Below, in pieces: positions 57,509-64,000 of a stretch of DNA of 64,000 nt. The notes below the pieces were generated by a model. It did not search any database. It worked only from the letters and a program-made list of their open reading frames with translations, and was not told where the DNA came from. The DNA comes from Pontivivens marinum (lineage in GTDB: Bacteria > Pseudomonadota > Alphaproteobacteria > Rhodobacterales > Rhodobacteraceae): assembly GCF_900231835.1 (NCBI RefSeq), contig NZ_OCTN01000001.1, forward strand, positions 434,001 through 498,000, given 5' to 3'. The translations under genes were made by a program, and so were the position numbers. Position 1 is the first letter of the stretch; the number at the start of each line of letters is the position of its first letter.

Positions 57509-57958
57509 ATGCGCCCGAATGCGCCCCTGAAGTGCCCGCGTGTCTTTTCCCACAGTGAACAAGTTCTGGGTGCGCCGCTCGCCGTGACCCTTACCGGACG
57601 TCGGATTTTAATCGCTGAGGATGAGGGGCTGCTGGCCCTCGATATGGAATTTGCGCTGATTGATGCAGGGGCCACAGTGCTGGGACCGGTTATTGACGTG
57701 CAGGACGGACTGGAACTGCTAACGGCAAACCCTGATATTGATGCCGCAATCCTCGATCTGGACCTGCGCGGCAACCCCGTCTATCCGATTGCCGATGCCT
57801 TGCGCGAACGCGGCGTCCCCTTTGTTTTTCACACCGGGTTGGGCAGCACGGACGATCTGCATGCGCGATATGGCAATGAAACCCGCATATTTACCAAGCC
57901 ATCCCACATGGAAAGCGTCATCGGCGCATTGGTTCAGATGATCCCGGGCCCGCGCTGA
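57509..57958 (+). CDS. Single-domain response regulator receiver protein
   Basis: 149 residues: a ~25-residue lead, then one receiver domain (ILIAEDEGLLALDMEFAL) with the phospho-acceptor Asp in AILDLDLRG and the Lys in FTKPSHMES. No output domain. AAAGGA precedes the ATG. Single receivers of this AEDE/LDLDL type in alphaproteobacteria often take part in general stress or phosphorelay signalling, but its partner kinase is not nearby. The next gene starts directly after its stop (TGAATG). Confidence 0.83.
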   Translation: MRPNAPLKCPRVFSHSEQVLGAPLAVTLTGRRILIAEDEGLLALDMEFALIDAGATVLGPVIDVQDGLELLTANPDIDAAILDLDLRGNPVYPIADALRERGVPFVFHTGLGSTDDLHARYGNETRIFTKPSHMESVIGALVQMIPGPR

Positions 57959-58711
57959 ATGGAACTGGACGCGACATTCTTTGCCTTTGCCGTGCCCGCC
58001 ATCCTGTTTGCAGGGATTTCGAGGGGTGGCTTTGGCTCCGGTCCGGCCTTTGCTGCGACTCCGTTTCTAGCGCTGGTTATCCCGCCGCAACTGGCGGTGG
58101 GAGTGCTGCTGCCCCTATTCATGCTGTCCGACCTGACGAATTTACGGCCCTATTGGCGCAAATGGTCGTGGCCTGATGCCCGTGCGCTGATGGTCGGAAT
58201 GCTGCCCGGTGTTGTCACCGGGGTCGTGCTATTCAAATACACCAATGATGATTCCGTGCGGGTGGTGATTGGCGTCATTGCAATCACCTTCGTCCTGTTT
58301 CAATTGGCCAAGGGACGCGGGCTGATCTCCTCGGCAACCCGTCCCTTTTCCGCCAAGCGTGGGGGATTCTGGGGCTTCGTTGCCGGCTTCACCTCATTTG
58401 TCAGCCATTCCGGCGGCCCGCCCGCGACGGTGTATTTGCTGGGGCGCAGCTTGGACAAGCAAACCTATCAGGCAACCACCGTGATCGCCTTTTGGTGGGT
58501 AAACTTGGTCAAGTTTTTTCCCTATATGGCGCTCGGGCTGTTCACGCGCGAAACCATGATTGCCAACCTGTTTCTGGCACCGGTAATCGTCATCGGCACA
58601 TTGATCGGCGTGGTTGCGCATAAGAAAGTGCCCGAGCGGCTGTTTTTCGGCCTGACCTATATCTTTCTAACGATCACCGCGTTGAAGCTGTTCTGGGACG
58701 CTGCGACCTGA
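57959..58711 (+). CDS. Sulfite exporter TauE/SafE family membrane protein
   Basis: 250 residues, about seven or eight hydrophobic segments, with the TSUP repeats visible as PAILFAGISRGGFGSGPAFAA and GFVAGFTSFVSHSGGPPATVYLL. Members export sulfite, sulfoacetate or other small organic anions. No sulfur genes are adjacent, so the substrate is open. It begins immediately after the receiver gene, suggesting the two are made together. Confidence 0.85.
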   Translation: MELDATFFAFAVPAILFAGISRGGFGSGPAFAATPFLALVIPPQLAVGVLLPLFMLSDLTNLRPYWRKWSWPDARALMVGMLPGVVTGVVLFKYTNDDSVRVVIGVIAITFVLFQLAKGRGLISSATRPFSAKRGGFWGFVAGFTSFVSHSGGPPATVYLLGRSLDKQTYQATTVIAFWWVNLVKFFPYMALGLFTRETMIANLFLAPVIVIGTLIGVVAHKKVPERLFFGLTYIFLTITALKLFWDAAT

Positions 58712-59026
58712 TCAGCTGATCCGCCCCGTTGTCAGGGGGCCGGGTGCGGCGATCCAGTGCTCGCCCTGCGCCAATAAACAGGTGCGCCCATCTGGCAGGG
58801 TTACGGTCACGCTCCACGATCCGGTTTCGTCCGAGGCGTAAACCTCGACAATGCCACGCGGGTCCAGGCCGATTGCACGGCGAACCTCGCCATATTCATC
58901 GGTCAGCGCATTAATCGCCGCGTTGCGTGGACCGCATTCAACGGTCTGCGCCTGTGCATCTGCGGCCAAAACGCCTGCAAAAAACAAAATGAGTGAGCTG
59001 GAAAGCAACGTCTGAAATTTGGTCAT
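58712..59026 (-). CDS. Small exported protein of unknown function
   Basis: 104 residues. A signal peptide (MTKFQTLLSSSLILFFAGVLAADAQA, likely cleaved before QTVECG) precedes a compact domain with two Cys (VECGPR and RTCLLAQ) that may form a disulfide. ETGSWSVTVTLPDGRTCLLAQGEHW suggests a beta-rich fold. I do not recognise a named family. Its stop abuts the convergent TauE stop. Confidence 0.68.
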   Translation of the reverse strand: MTKFQTLLSSSLILFFAGVLAADAQAQTVECGPRNAAINALTDEYGEVRRAIGLDPRGIVEVYASDETGSWSVTVTLPDGRTCLLAQGEHWIAAPGPLTTGRIS

Positions 59027-59263
59027 GCAATATCCTATCGACCCCGAAAATTGGGGTGCTGAAAACGACTCTGTTGTGGGAGGACCGTGAAAATGCAGGG
59101 CCCGATCACAGTTTGGCCCACAGGTGGTTAACAGGAGGTTAGCGATCCCACCCTCACATTAAGCCGCCGAACGTGCTCATTGTGAAATATTGTTGCGCAC
59201 CCACTTGCGCAGCTCATCCGCAAATGTATGCTGCAACGCAACGCAATTCGTCCGGATAGCCCA

Positions 59264-60121
59264 ATGATTCATCGCCCCCGTCGCTCCGTTCTTTACATGC
59301 CCGGCTCCAAATCCCGCGCGCTGGACAAGGCGGCAACCCTGCCCGCCGACGCGCTGATCCTCGATCTGGAGGATGCCGTAACTCCGGCAGAGAAGTCCGC
59401 CGCACGCGATCTGGTCGCCGAGCGGGTGAAAGCACGCCCCTTTGGCCCACGTGAGGTGATAATCCGCATCAATGGCGCCGATACCGAATGGGGCGCGGCC
59501 GATCTGGCCGCCGCTGCCGCCGCGAAGCCGGATGCGATCCTGTTGCCCAAGGTTGAAAGCCCGGATGACATCGCCGCCGCCCGCGCCGTCGCCGGTGACA
59601 TTCCGATCTGGGCGATGATGGAAACCCCGCTAGGTATGCTGAATGCCGCGCAAATCGCAGGCACCACCGGCCTGACCTGTATGGTGATGGGCACGAATGA
59701 TCTGGTGAAGGATCTGCATGCCTGCCACGTCGCTGGTCGCGAACCGCTGCTCGCCGCGCTGGGACTGGCCATGCTGGCGGCTCGCGCCAATAATCTGGCC
59801 ATTATCGACGGCGTCTATAATGCGTTCAAGGATGATGAAGGCCTGCGCGCTGAATGCCAGCAGGGCCGCGCTATGGGATTTGACGGCAAAACCCTGATCC
59901 ACCCCGCCCAACTGGCCGTTGCAAACGACGTTTTCGGCCCCTCGGTCGAAGCACTGGACGAGGCACACGCCCAAATCGCCGCCCATGAACAGGTTGCGGA
60001 AACCGGCGGCGGCGTTGCCGTTGTGAACGGGCGTATCGTCGAAAACCTACACGTGGAAAACGCCAAACGCCTCTTGGCCGAGGCAGAAGCAATTGCCGCA
60101 TTGGAGGCTGCTGCGCGCTAG
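59264..60121 (+). CDS. mcl2: CitE-like HpcH/HpaI family: probable (3S)-malyl-CoA thioesterase (Mcl2) or malyl-CoA lyase
   Basis: 285 residues from the ATG at 59264 (CGGA 8 bases upstream). CitE-type TIM barrel: RRSVLYMPGSKSRALDKA, ILDLEDAVTPAEK (metal-binding Glu/Asp), IMMETPLGMLNA region and GFDGKTLIHPAQ. The length and the beginning fit the Rhodobacter Mcl2 thioesterase better than the ~318-residue Mcl1 lyase. It lies three genes before a mesaconyl-CoA hydratase gene, so it belongs with the ethylmalonyl-CoA pathway for acetyl-CoA assimilation. The choice between thioesterase and lyase is by memory of length and context. Confidence 0.75.
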   Translation: MIHRPRRSVLYMPGSKSRALDKAATLPADALILDLEDAVTPAEKSAARDLVAERVKARPFGPREVIIRINGADTEWGAADLAAAAAAKPDAILLPKVESPDDIAAARAVAGDIPIWAMMETPLGMLNAAQIAGTTGLTCMVMGTNDLVKDLHACHVAGREPLLAALGLAMLAARANNLAIIDGVYNAFKDDEGLRAECQQGRAMGFDGKTLIHPAQLAVANDVFGPSVEALDEAHAQIAAHEQVAETGGGVAVVNGRIVENLHVENAKRLLAEAEAIAALEAAAR

Positions 60122-60163
60122 GCTACCCTGCCGCAAATCAGTCCTGCCAGCCGGAGCCAGCCC

Positions 60164-60715
60164 ATGTTCTTTGCCATCCTTATCCTCGGTGTTGCCCTGT
60201 GGTGGGCTGCACATTTGTTCAAACGCATCGCGCCTGATGCCCGCAGTAATATGGGGGATAAGGGGCGCGGGGTTATTGCCGCCTTGGTCGGGATATCGGT
60301 GCTGCTGATGATCGTCGGCTTTCGCGGGACGGAGTTCATCGCCGTCTGGTATCCGCCCGCATGGACCGTGCATCTGAACAACCTGATGATGCTGGGCGCC
60401 ATATTCCTATTGGGCGCAGGTCATTCAAAGGGCCGCGCCCGCACATGGTTTCGCCACCCTATGTTGATGGGCATTATCGTCTGGACGTCGGCACATTTGC
60501 TGGTCAACGGTGACCTCGCTGCGATAATCCTGTTTGGCGGTCTGGGCCTGTGGGCGCTGACCTCCATCGCGGTCATCAATCGGGCGGAGCCGGTTTGGCA
60601 ACGCCCCGAGGCCGGACCGGCCAAGGGCGACATCCGGCTGGTTGTGATCACACTCGTTATGTTTGCCGTCTTTACCGGCATTCACTCTCTCTTTGTCTCT
60701 CCATTTCCGGGGTAA
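60164..60715 (+). CDS. NnrU-like integral membrane protein
   Basis: 183 residues with about five membrane segments. HLFKRIAPDARSNMGDKGRG, NLMMLGAIFLLGAGHSKGRARTWFRHPML and WTSAHLLVNGDLAAIILFGGL match the NnrU domain. NnrU was first described beside nitric-oxide/nitrite reduction genes, but no such genes are here and its activity is unknown. It is related to isoprenylcysteine-methyltransferase-like membrane proteins. Between mcl2 and mch. Confidence 0.82.
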   Translation: MFFAILILGVALWWAAHLFKRIAPDARSNMGDKGRGVIAALVGISVLLMIVGFRGTEFIAVWYPPAWTVHLNNLMMLGAIFLLGAGHSKGRARTWFRHPMLMGIIVWTSAHLLVNGDLAAIILFGGLGLWALTSIAVINRAEPVWQRPEAGPAKGDIRLVVITLVMFAVFTGIHSLFVSPFPG

Positions 60716-60718
60716 ATC

Positions 60719-60922
60719 ATGATTGCTTATCGACTACTCACGCTCGAGGATTCCTCGGCCTTTTGCCACAAAGTGACCGAGGCGCTCAGCAAGGGCTGGA
60801 CCCTATATGGCAGCCCGACCTATGCCTTCGACGCTGAAAAGGGCGTTATGATGTGCGCGCAGGCCGTGACCAAGGAAGTCGCAGGCGATTACGATCCTGA
60901 CAAAAAGCTCGGCCAGCTATGA
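60719..60922 (+). CDS. DUF1737 small protein
   Basis: 67 residues: YRLLTLEDSSAFCHKVTEALSKGWTLYGSPTYAFD fits the DUF1737 pattern (a conserved G-W-x-L-x-G-x-P centre). Function unknown. Its start lies 3 bases after the nnrU-like stop, and its stop overlaps mch by 4 bases, so it is firmly in the mcl2-mch operon. Confidence 0.82.
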   Translation: MIAYRLLTLEDSSAFCHKVTEALSKGWTLYGSPTYAFDAEKGVMMCAQAVTKEVAGDYDPDKKLGQL

Positions 60923-61950
60923 AAACCACGGCAGGCCGCTTTTTCGAGGATTACCGCGTGGGAGAGATCATCCCCCACGCAATTCCGCGCACCGTTGGCA
61001 CAGGGGAACGGGCGCTGTACCACGCGCTATACCCTGCCCGCCACGCGCTGCATTCTGCGGATAGTTTCGCGCAAAGCTGCGGCCTGCCGACCAGCCCGCT
61101 GGACGATCTGGTTGCCTTCCATGTCGTCTTTGGCAAATCGGTCCCTGATATTTCCCTGAACGCGGTGGCGAACCTTGGCTATGCCGAAGCCCGCTTTCAC
61201 CGCCCCGTTTGGCCGAATGATACGCTGACAGCGCGATCCACAGTTATTGGGGTCAAACAAAACTCGAACGGCAAAACCGGCGTGGTCTGGGTGCATACAG
61301 AGGGGTTCAACCAGCACGGCGATCTGGTGCTGGACTTCAAGCGATGGGTGATGCTGCGCAAGGGGAACCTCGACGCGCCTGCGCCTGAGGCGGTCCTGCC
61401 TGAATTGACGACCGTTGTCCCCGCCGCTGACCTGAAAATCCCGCATGGTCTGGATTTCAGCCGCTATGATACGGGGTTGGCAGGCTCCACCCACACCGCC
61501 GCTGATTACGAAATCGGTGAGAAGATCGACCACGTAGACGGCGTCACGATTGAGGAGGCCGAACATATGCTGGCCACCCGTTTGTGGCAAAACACGGCAA
61601 AGGTCCATTTTGACGCGACCAATCGCGACGATGGCCGCCGCCTGATCTATGGCGGTCACGTTATCAGCATGGCCCGCGCGCTCAGCTATAATGGCCTCGC
61701 CAATGCGCAAATGATTGTAGCGATAAATGGCGGTGCCCATGCCAATCCGTGCTTTGCCGGCGATACCGTGCGTGCGTGGTCCGAGGTGCTGGATATTGCC
61801 CCAACCACGGCCCCCAATGTCGCCGCAATCCGTCTACGCTTGGTCGCGACCACGGGCGATAGCGGTGCGTTCCCACTGCGCGGCGAGGATGGAAAATACC
61901 GCTCCGACGTGCTGCTCGACCTAGACTATTGGGCACTGATGCCTGCGTAA
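60919..61950 (+). CDS. mch: Mesaconyl-CoA hydratase (MaoC-like)
   Basis: 343 residues, double hot-dog MaoC dehydratase. GRFFEDYRVGEIIPHAIPRTV begins the protein, FGKSVPDISLNAVANLGYAE follows, and EEAEHMLATRLWQNTAKVHFDAT carries the catalytic residues. This matches Rhodobacter Mch, which interconverts mesaconyl-C1-CoA and beta-methylmalyl-CoA in the ethylmalonyl-CoA pathway. It lies just before sdhC, separated by a regulatory gap. Confidence 0.9.
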   Translation: MKTTAGRFFEDYRVGEIIPHAIPRTVGTGERALYHALYPARHALHSADSFAQSCGLPTSPLDDLVAFHVVFGKSVPDISLNAVANLGYAEARFHRPVWPNDTLTARSTVIGVKQNSNGKTGVVWVHTEGFNQHGDLVLDFKRWVMLRKGNLDAPAPEAVLPELTTVVPAADLKIPHGLDFSRYDTGLAGSTHTAADYEIGEKIDHVDGVTIEEAEHMLATRLWQNTAKVHFDATNRDDGRRLIYGGHVISMARALSYNGLANAQMIVAINGGAHANPCFAGDTVRAWSEVLDIAPTTAPNVAAIRLRLVATTGDSGAFPLRGEDGKYRSDVLLDLDYWALMPA

Positions 61951-61967
61951 CAGGGAATCGCCAAACC

Positions 61968-61997
61968 TGTGATCACACCAAATATTTTGTGATCACA
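61968..61997. promoter_or_regulatory. Tandem TGTGATCACA palindromes upstream of sdhC
   Basis: Two exact copies at 61968-61977 and 61988-61997, centres 20 bases apart, the same pattern as before sucC. They lie 24-53 bases upstream of the -35 of the candidate sdh promoter and 18 bases after the mch stop, so sdhC is the likely target. Confidence 0.65.
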
Positions 61998-62020
61998 CTG
62001 GCATTCCCGCGCTGGATTTT

Positions 62021-62050
62021 TTGATCAATTGCGCGTAACGCCCGTAATAG
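62021..62050 (+). promoter_or_regulatory. Candidate sdhC promoter
   Basis: TTGATC (62021-62026), 18-base spacer, TAATAG (62045-62050), both close to consensus. Start would be near 62057, leaving about 90 bases of leader. The palindrome pair would be centred near -85 and -65, a usual activator position. Confidence 0.5.
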
Positions 62051-62147
62051 ACGCTTTGGCTTACGCTGGAACTGTTCTAGATTGCGCAGTGAATGGCCCG
62101 ACATTTGGGCCCGAACCTATATTGCCGTAACTTTCCTTGGAGGACCT

Positions 62148-62531
62148 ATGGCCGACGTGAACCGGGGCAACCGACCGCTTTCACCGCATTTGGGGATCTA
62201 TAAACCTCAGCTGACATCGCTCACCTCCATCCTGACACGGATCACCGGCAACGCATTGCTGCTGGCCGCGCTGATGATCGTATGGTGGTTCGTTGCACTG
62301 GCCAGCGGGCCAGAGGCATTCGCAACCGCAACATGGTGGATCACCTCCTTTGTTGGCGATCTGATCATGCTCGGGTCCGCATGGGCGCTGTGGTATCACA
62401 CGCTGGCCGGTATCCGTCACCTGTACTGGGATTCCGGTCGCGGGCTGGAAATGGAAACGGCCGAGAAGCTGGGCAAGGCGGTCATCATCGGTTCGTTCGT
62501 GCTGACCCTTCTGACAATCATCGTGGTTTGA
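62148..62531 (+). CDS. sdhC: Succinate dehydrogenase cytochrome b556 subunit
   Basis: 127 residues from the ATG at 62148 (GGAGG 5 bases upstream). NRPLSPHLGIYKPQLTSLTSILTRITG is the quinone-site start of SdhC, three membrane segments follow, and the haem ligand His lies in WYHTLAGIRHLYWD. Membrane anchor of complex II. First gene of sdhCDA(B). Confidence 0.94.
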   Translation: MADVNRGNRPLSPHLGIYKPQLTSLTSILTRITGNALLLAALMIVWWFVALASGPEAFATATWWITSFVGDLIMLGSAWALWYHTLAGIRHLYWDSGRGLEMETAEKLGKAVIIGSFVLTLLTIIVV

Positions 62532-62542
62532 GGAGAGACACC

Positions 62543-62914
62543 ATGGATTTCCGTACAGACCGCAAACGCGTTGATGGACTTGGCTCGGCCAAGGATGGAA
62601 CCGAGCATCACTGGAAGATGACGCTTTCCTCCTGGGGCCTGCTGATTCTGATCCCGCTGTTCATCTTTACCTTCGGCTCCACGCTGGGCTCGGATTACGA
62701 GACCGCAGTTGCCGTTTATTCCCGGCCCTTCCCGGCCATTGTTGCCATCCTGACACTGGTCGTCGGATGGATGCATTTCAAAGGCGGCGTGCAGGTGCTG
62801 ATCGAGGACTACACACACGGGTCCACACGCACCACACTGATCGTCATCACTACCTGCCTGAGCTACGCCGCTGCGGTCGCTGGCACCTTTGCCATCGTCT
62901 CCATCGCGCTCTGA
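62543..62914 (+). CDS. sdhD: Succinate dehydrogenase hydrophobic membrane anchor
   Basis: 123 residues from the ATG at 62543, with GAGGAGA upstream. Three membrane segments; HFKGGVQVLIEDYTH is the family's haem/quinone motif (His and the following Asp-Tyr). Pairs with SdhC to hold the SdhAB head at the inner membrane. 11 bases from sdhC, 11 bases from sdhA. Confidence 0.93.
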   Translation: MDFRTDRKRVDGLGSAKDGTEHHWKMTLSSWGLLILIPLFIFTFGSTLGSDYETAVAVYSRPFPAIVAILTLVVGWMHFKGGVQVLIEDYTHGSTRTTLIVITTCLSYAAAVAGTFAIVSIAL

Positions 62915-62925
62915 GAGGATAATTC

Positions 62926-64000
62926 ATGTCTGCTTACGAATTTACCGATCACGTCTATGACGTTGTTGTCGTGGGTGCCGGCGGCGCGGGTCTGCGCGCG
63001 ACGCTCGGCATGGCCGAACAAGGCCTGCGCACGGCCTGTATTTCCAAGGTTTTCCCAACCCGTTCCCACACAGTTGCCGCACAGGGCGGCATTGCGGCCA
63101 GCCTCGGCAATATGGGGCCGGATTCGTGGAAATGGCACATGTACGACACCGTTAAGGGGTCTGACTGGCTGGGCGATACCGACGCAATGGAATACCTCGC
63201 ACGTGAGGCACCCAAGGCGGTTTACGAGCTGGAGCATTACGGCGTTCCATTCTCGCGCACCGAGGAGGGCAAGATTTACCAGCGTCCCTTCGGCGGCCAC
63301 ACCACAGAATTCGGCGAAGGCCCCCCCGTTCAGCGCACATGCGCCGCAGCGGACCGGACCGGCCACGCCATCCTGCACACGCTGTACGGTCAGTCGCTGA
63401 AACAGCAGGCTGAATTCTACATCGAATATTTCGCCACCGACCTGATCATGTCCGAGGACGGCGTTTGTCAGGGCGTCATCGCGTGGAAGCTGGACGACGG
63501 CACAATGCACCGTTTCAGCGCCAAGACTGTGGTTCTGGCGACCGGTGGTTATGGCCGTGCGTTCTTCTCCGCGACCTCCGCGCATACCTGCACCGGCGAT
63601 GGCGGCGGCATGGTTGCCCGTCAGGGACTGGCGCTACAGGATATGGAATTTGTGCAATTCCACCCGACCGGCATTTACGGCGCTGGCTGCCTGATTACCG
63701 AGGGCGCGCGCGGTGAGGGTGGTTATCTGACCAACTCCGAGGGCGAACGCTTTATGGAGCGTTACGCGCCCACCTATAAGGATCTGGCATCGCGCGACGT
63801 GGTTTCACGCTGCATGACGATGGAAATCCGTGAGGGACGCGGCGTGGGCAAGGAGGGGGATCACATCCACCTGCACCTTGACCACCTACCAGCCGAGGCT
63901 CTAGCGGAACGCCTGCCCGGTATTTCCGAGAGCGCACGCATCTTCGCCGGTGTTGACGTGACCAAGGAGCCGATTCCGGTTCTGCCAACGGTTCACTACA
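62926..64000 (+). CDS. sdhA: Succinate dehydrogenase flavoprotein subunit, C-terminus off the right edge
   Basis: The first 358 residues are in the window. FAD motif [21 protein letters not shown], covalent FAD-His48 in [34 protein letters not shown], and the active-site region [22 protein letters not shown]. Oxidises succinate to fumarate. The remaining ~240 residues and sdhB should follow beyond the window. Confidence 0.96.
   Translation, partial: MSAYEFTDHVYDVVVVGAGGAGLRATLGMAEQGLRTACISKVFPTRSHTVAAQGGIAASLGNMGPDSWKWHMYDTVKGSDWLGDTDAMEYLAREAPKAVYELEHYGVPFSRTEEGKIYQRPFGGHTTEFGEGPPVQRTCAAADRTGHAILHTLYGQSLKQQAEFYIEYFATDLIMSEDGVCQGVIAWKLDDGTMHRFSAKTVVLATGGYGRAFFSATSAHTCTGDGGGMVARQGLALQDMEFVQFHPTGIYGAGCLITEGARGEGGYLTNSEGERFMERYAPTYKDLASRDVVSRCMTMEIREGRGVGKEGDHIHLHLDHLPAEALAERLPGISESARIFAGVDVTKEPIPVLPTVHY

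Noticed and set aside
59221-59250. TGCAACGCAACGCAATT before mcl2 as an acetate-regulator site
   Set aside because: It does not contain the TTTGCAAA core I would expect for the PccR/RamB type.
60641-60652. Another TGTGATCACA, inside the NnrU-like gene
   Set aside because: A single copy within a coding region (reading VVITL), not paired and not near a promoter; likely chance.

Overview
The window looks like one stretch of chromosome from a member of the Rhodobacterales (Roseobacter group, Alphaproteobacteria). The signs are an RpoH-II-like heat-shock sigma factor, a MucR/Ros regulator, an Irr-type Fur protein beside fabA-fabB-fabI, a short pseudoknot-type SAM/SAH riboswitch candidate before metK, a probable ethylmalonyl-CoA pathway pair (malyl-CoA thioesterase/lyase and mesaconyl-CoA hydratase), and an E2 subunit with two lipoyl domains. 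The DNA is GC-rich and evenly coding. I see no rRNA, tRNA, insertion sequence, prophage or CRISPR array.

Layout. 1-8984: YcjX-like ATPase (cut by the left edge), truA, a GST with an added C-terminal Cys motif, a cobalamin pair (CobC-like, cobU), rpoH, a ChaN-like lipoprotein, then a tightly overlapping coaBC-dut-GNAT-moeB operon. 8981-18646: dimethylglycine dehydrogenase-like flavoenzyme, dcp, an unknown protein, mucR, miaB, an SH3-domain protein, a D-2-hydroxyacid dehydrogenase and a small lipoprotein. 18643-22123: a four-gene catabolic-looking cassette. 22924-27153: fabA-fabB-fabI, a DUF5671-like membrane protein and divergent irr. 27258-31288: phoH-ybeY-corC-lnt. 31289-41611: a TCA-cycle operon, sucC-sucD-sucA-sucB-lpd, which also carries a sulfotransferase-like gene coupled to sucA and a glycosyltransferase-like gene coupled to lpd. 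42920-50554: trpA, a DUF2158-like protein with an RGG-type tail, trpB, trpF, lapA, ihfB, rpsA and cmk. 50620-54354: a GFA protein, aroA, trmB and metK. 54813-58711: ornithine/lysine decarboxylase, mdh, a single-domain response regulator and a TauE-type exporter. 59264-64000: mcl2-like gene, nnrU-like gene, DUF1737, mch, then sdhC-sdhD-sdhA (cut by the right edge).

Main signals. (1) Two TGTGATCACA palindromes about two helical turns apart lie upstream of both sucC and sdhC, suggesting one regulator controls both TCA operons. (2) Cell-surface-type genes sit inside the suc operon with overlapping starts and stops, and strong hairpins without T-tracts mark the segment borders. (3) An RGG-repeat protein sits between trpB and trpA. 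(4) A plus-strand intrinsic terminator with no annotated plus-strand gene before it, between trpF and trpB, points to a small RNA. Every functional name here comes from reading motifs and remembered family features; no database search was run.
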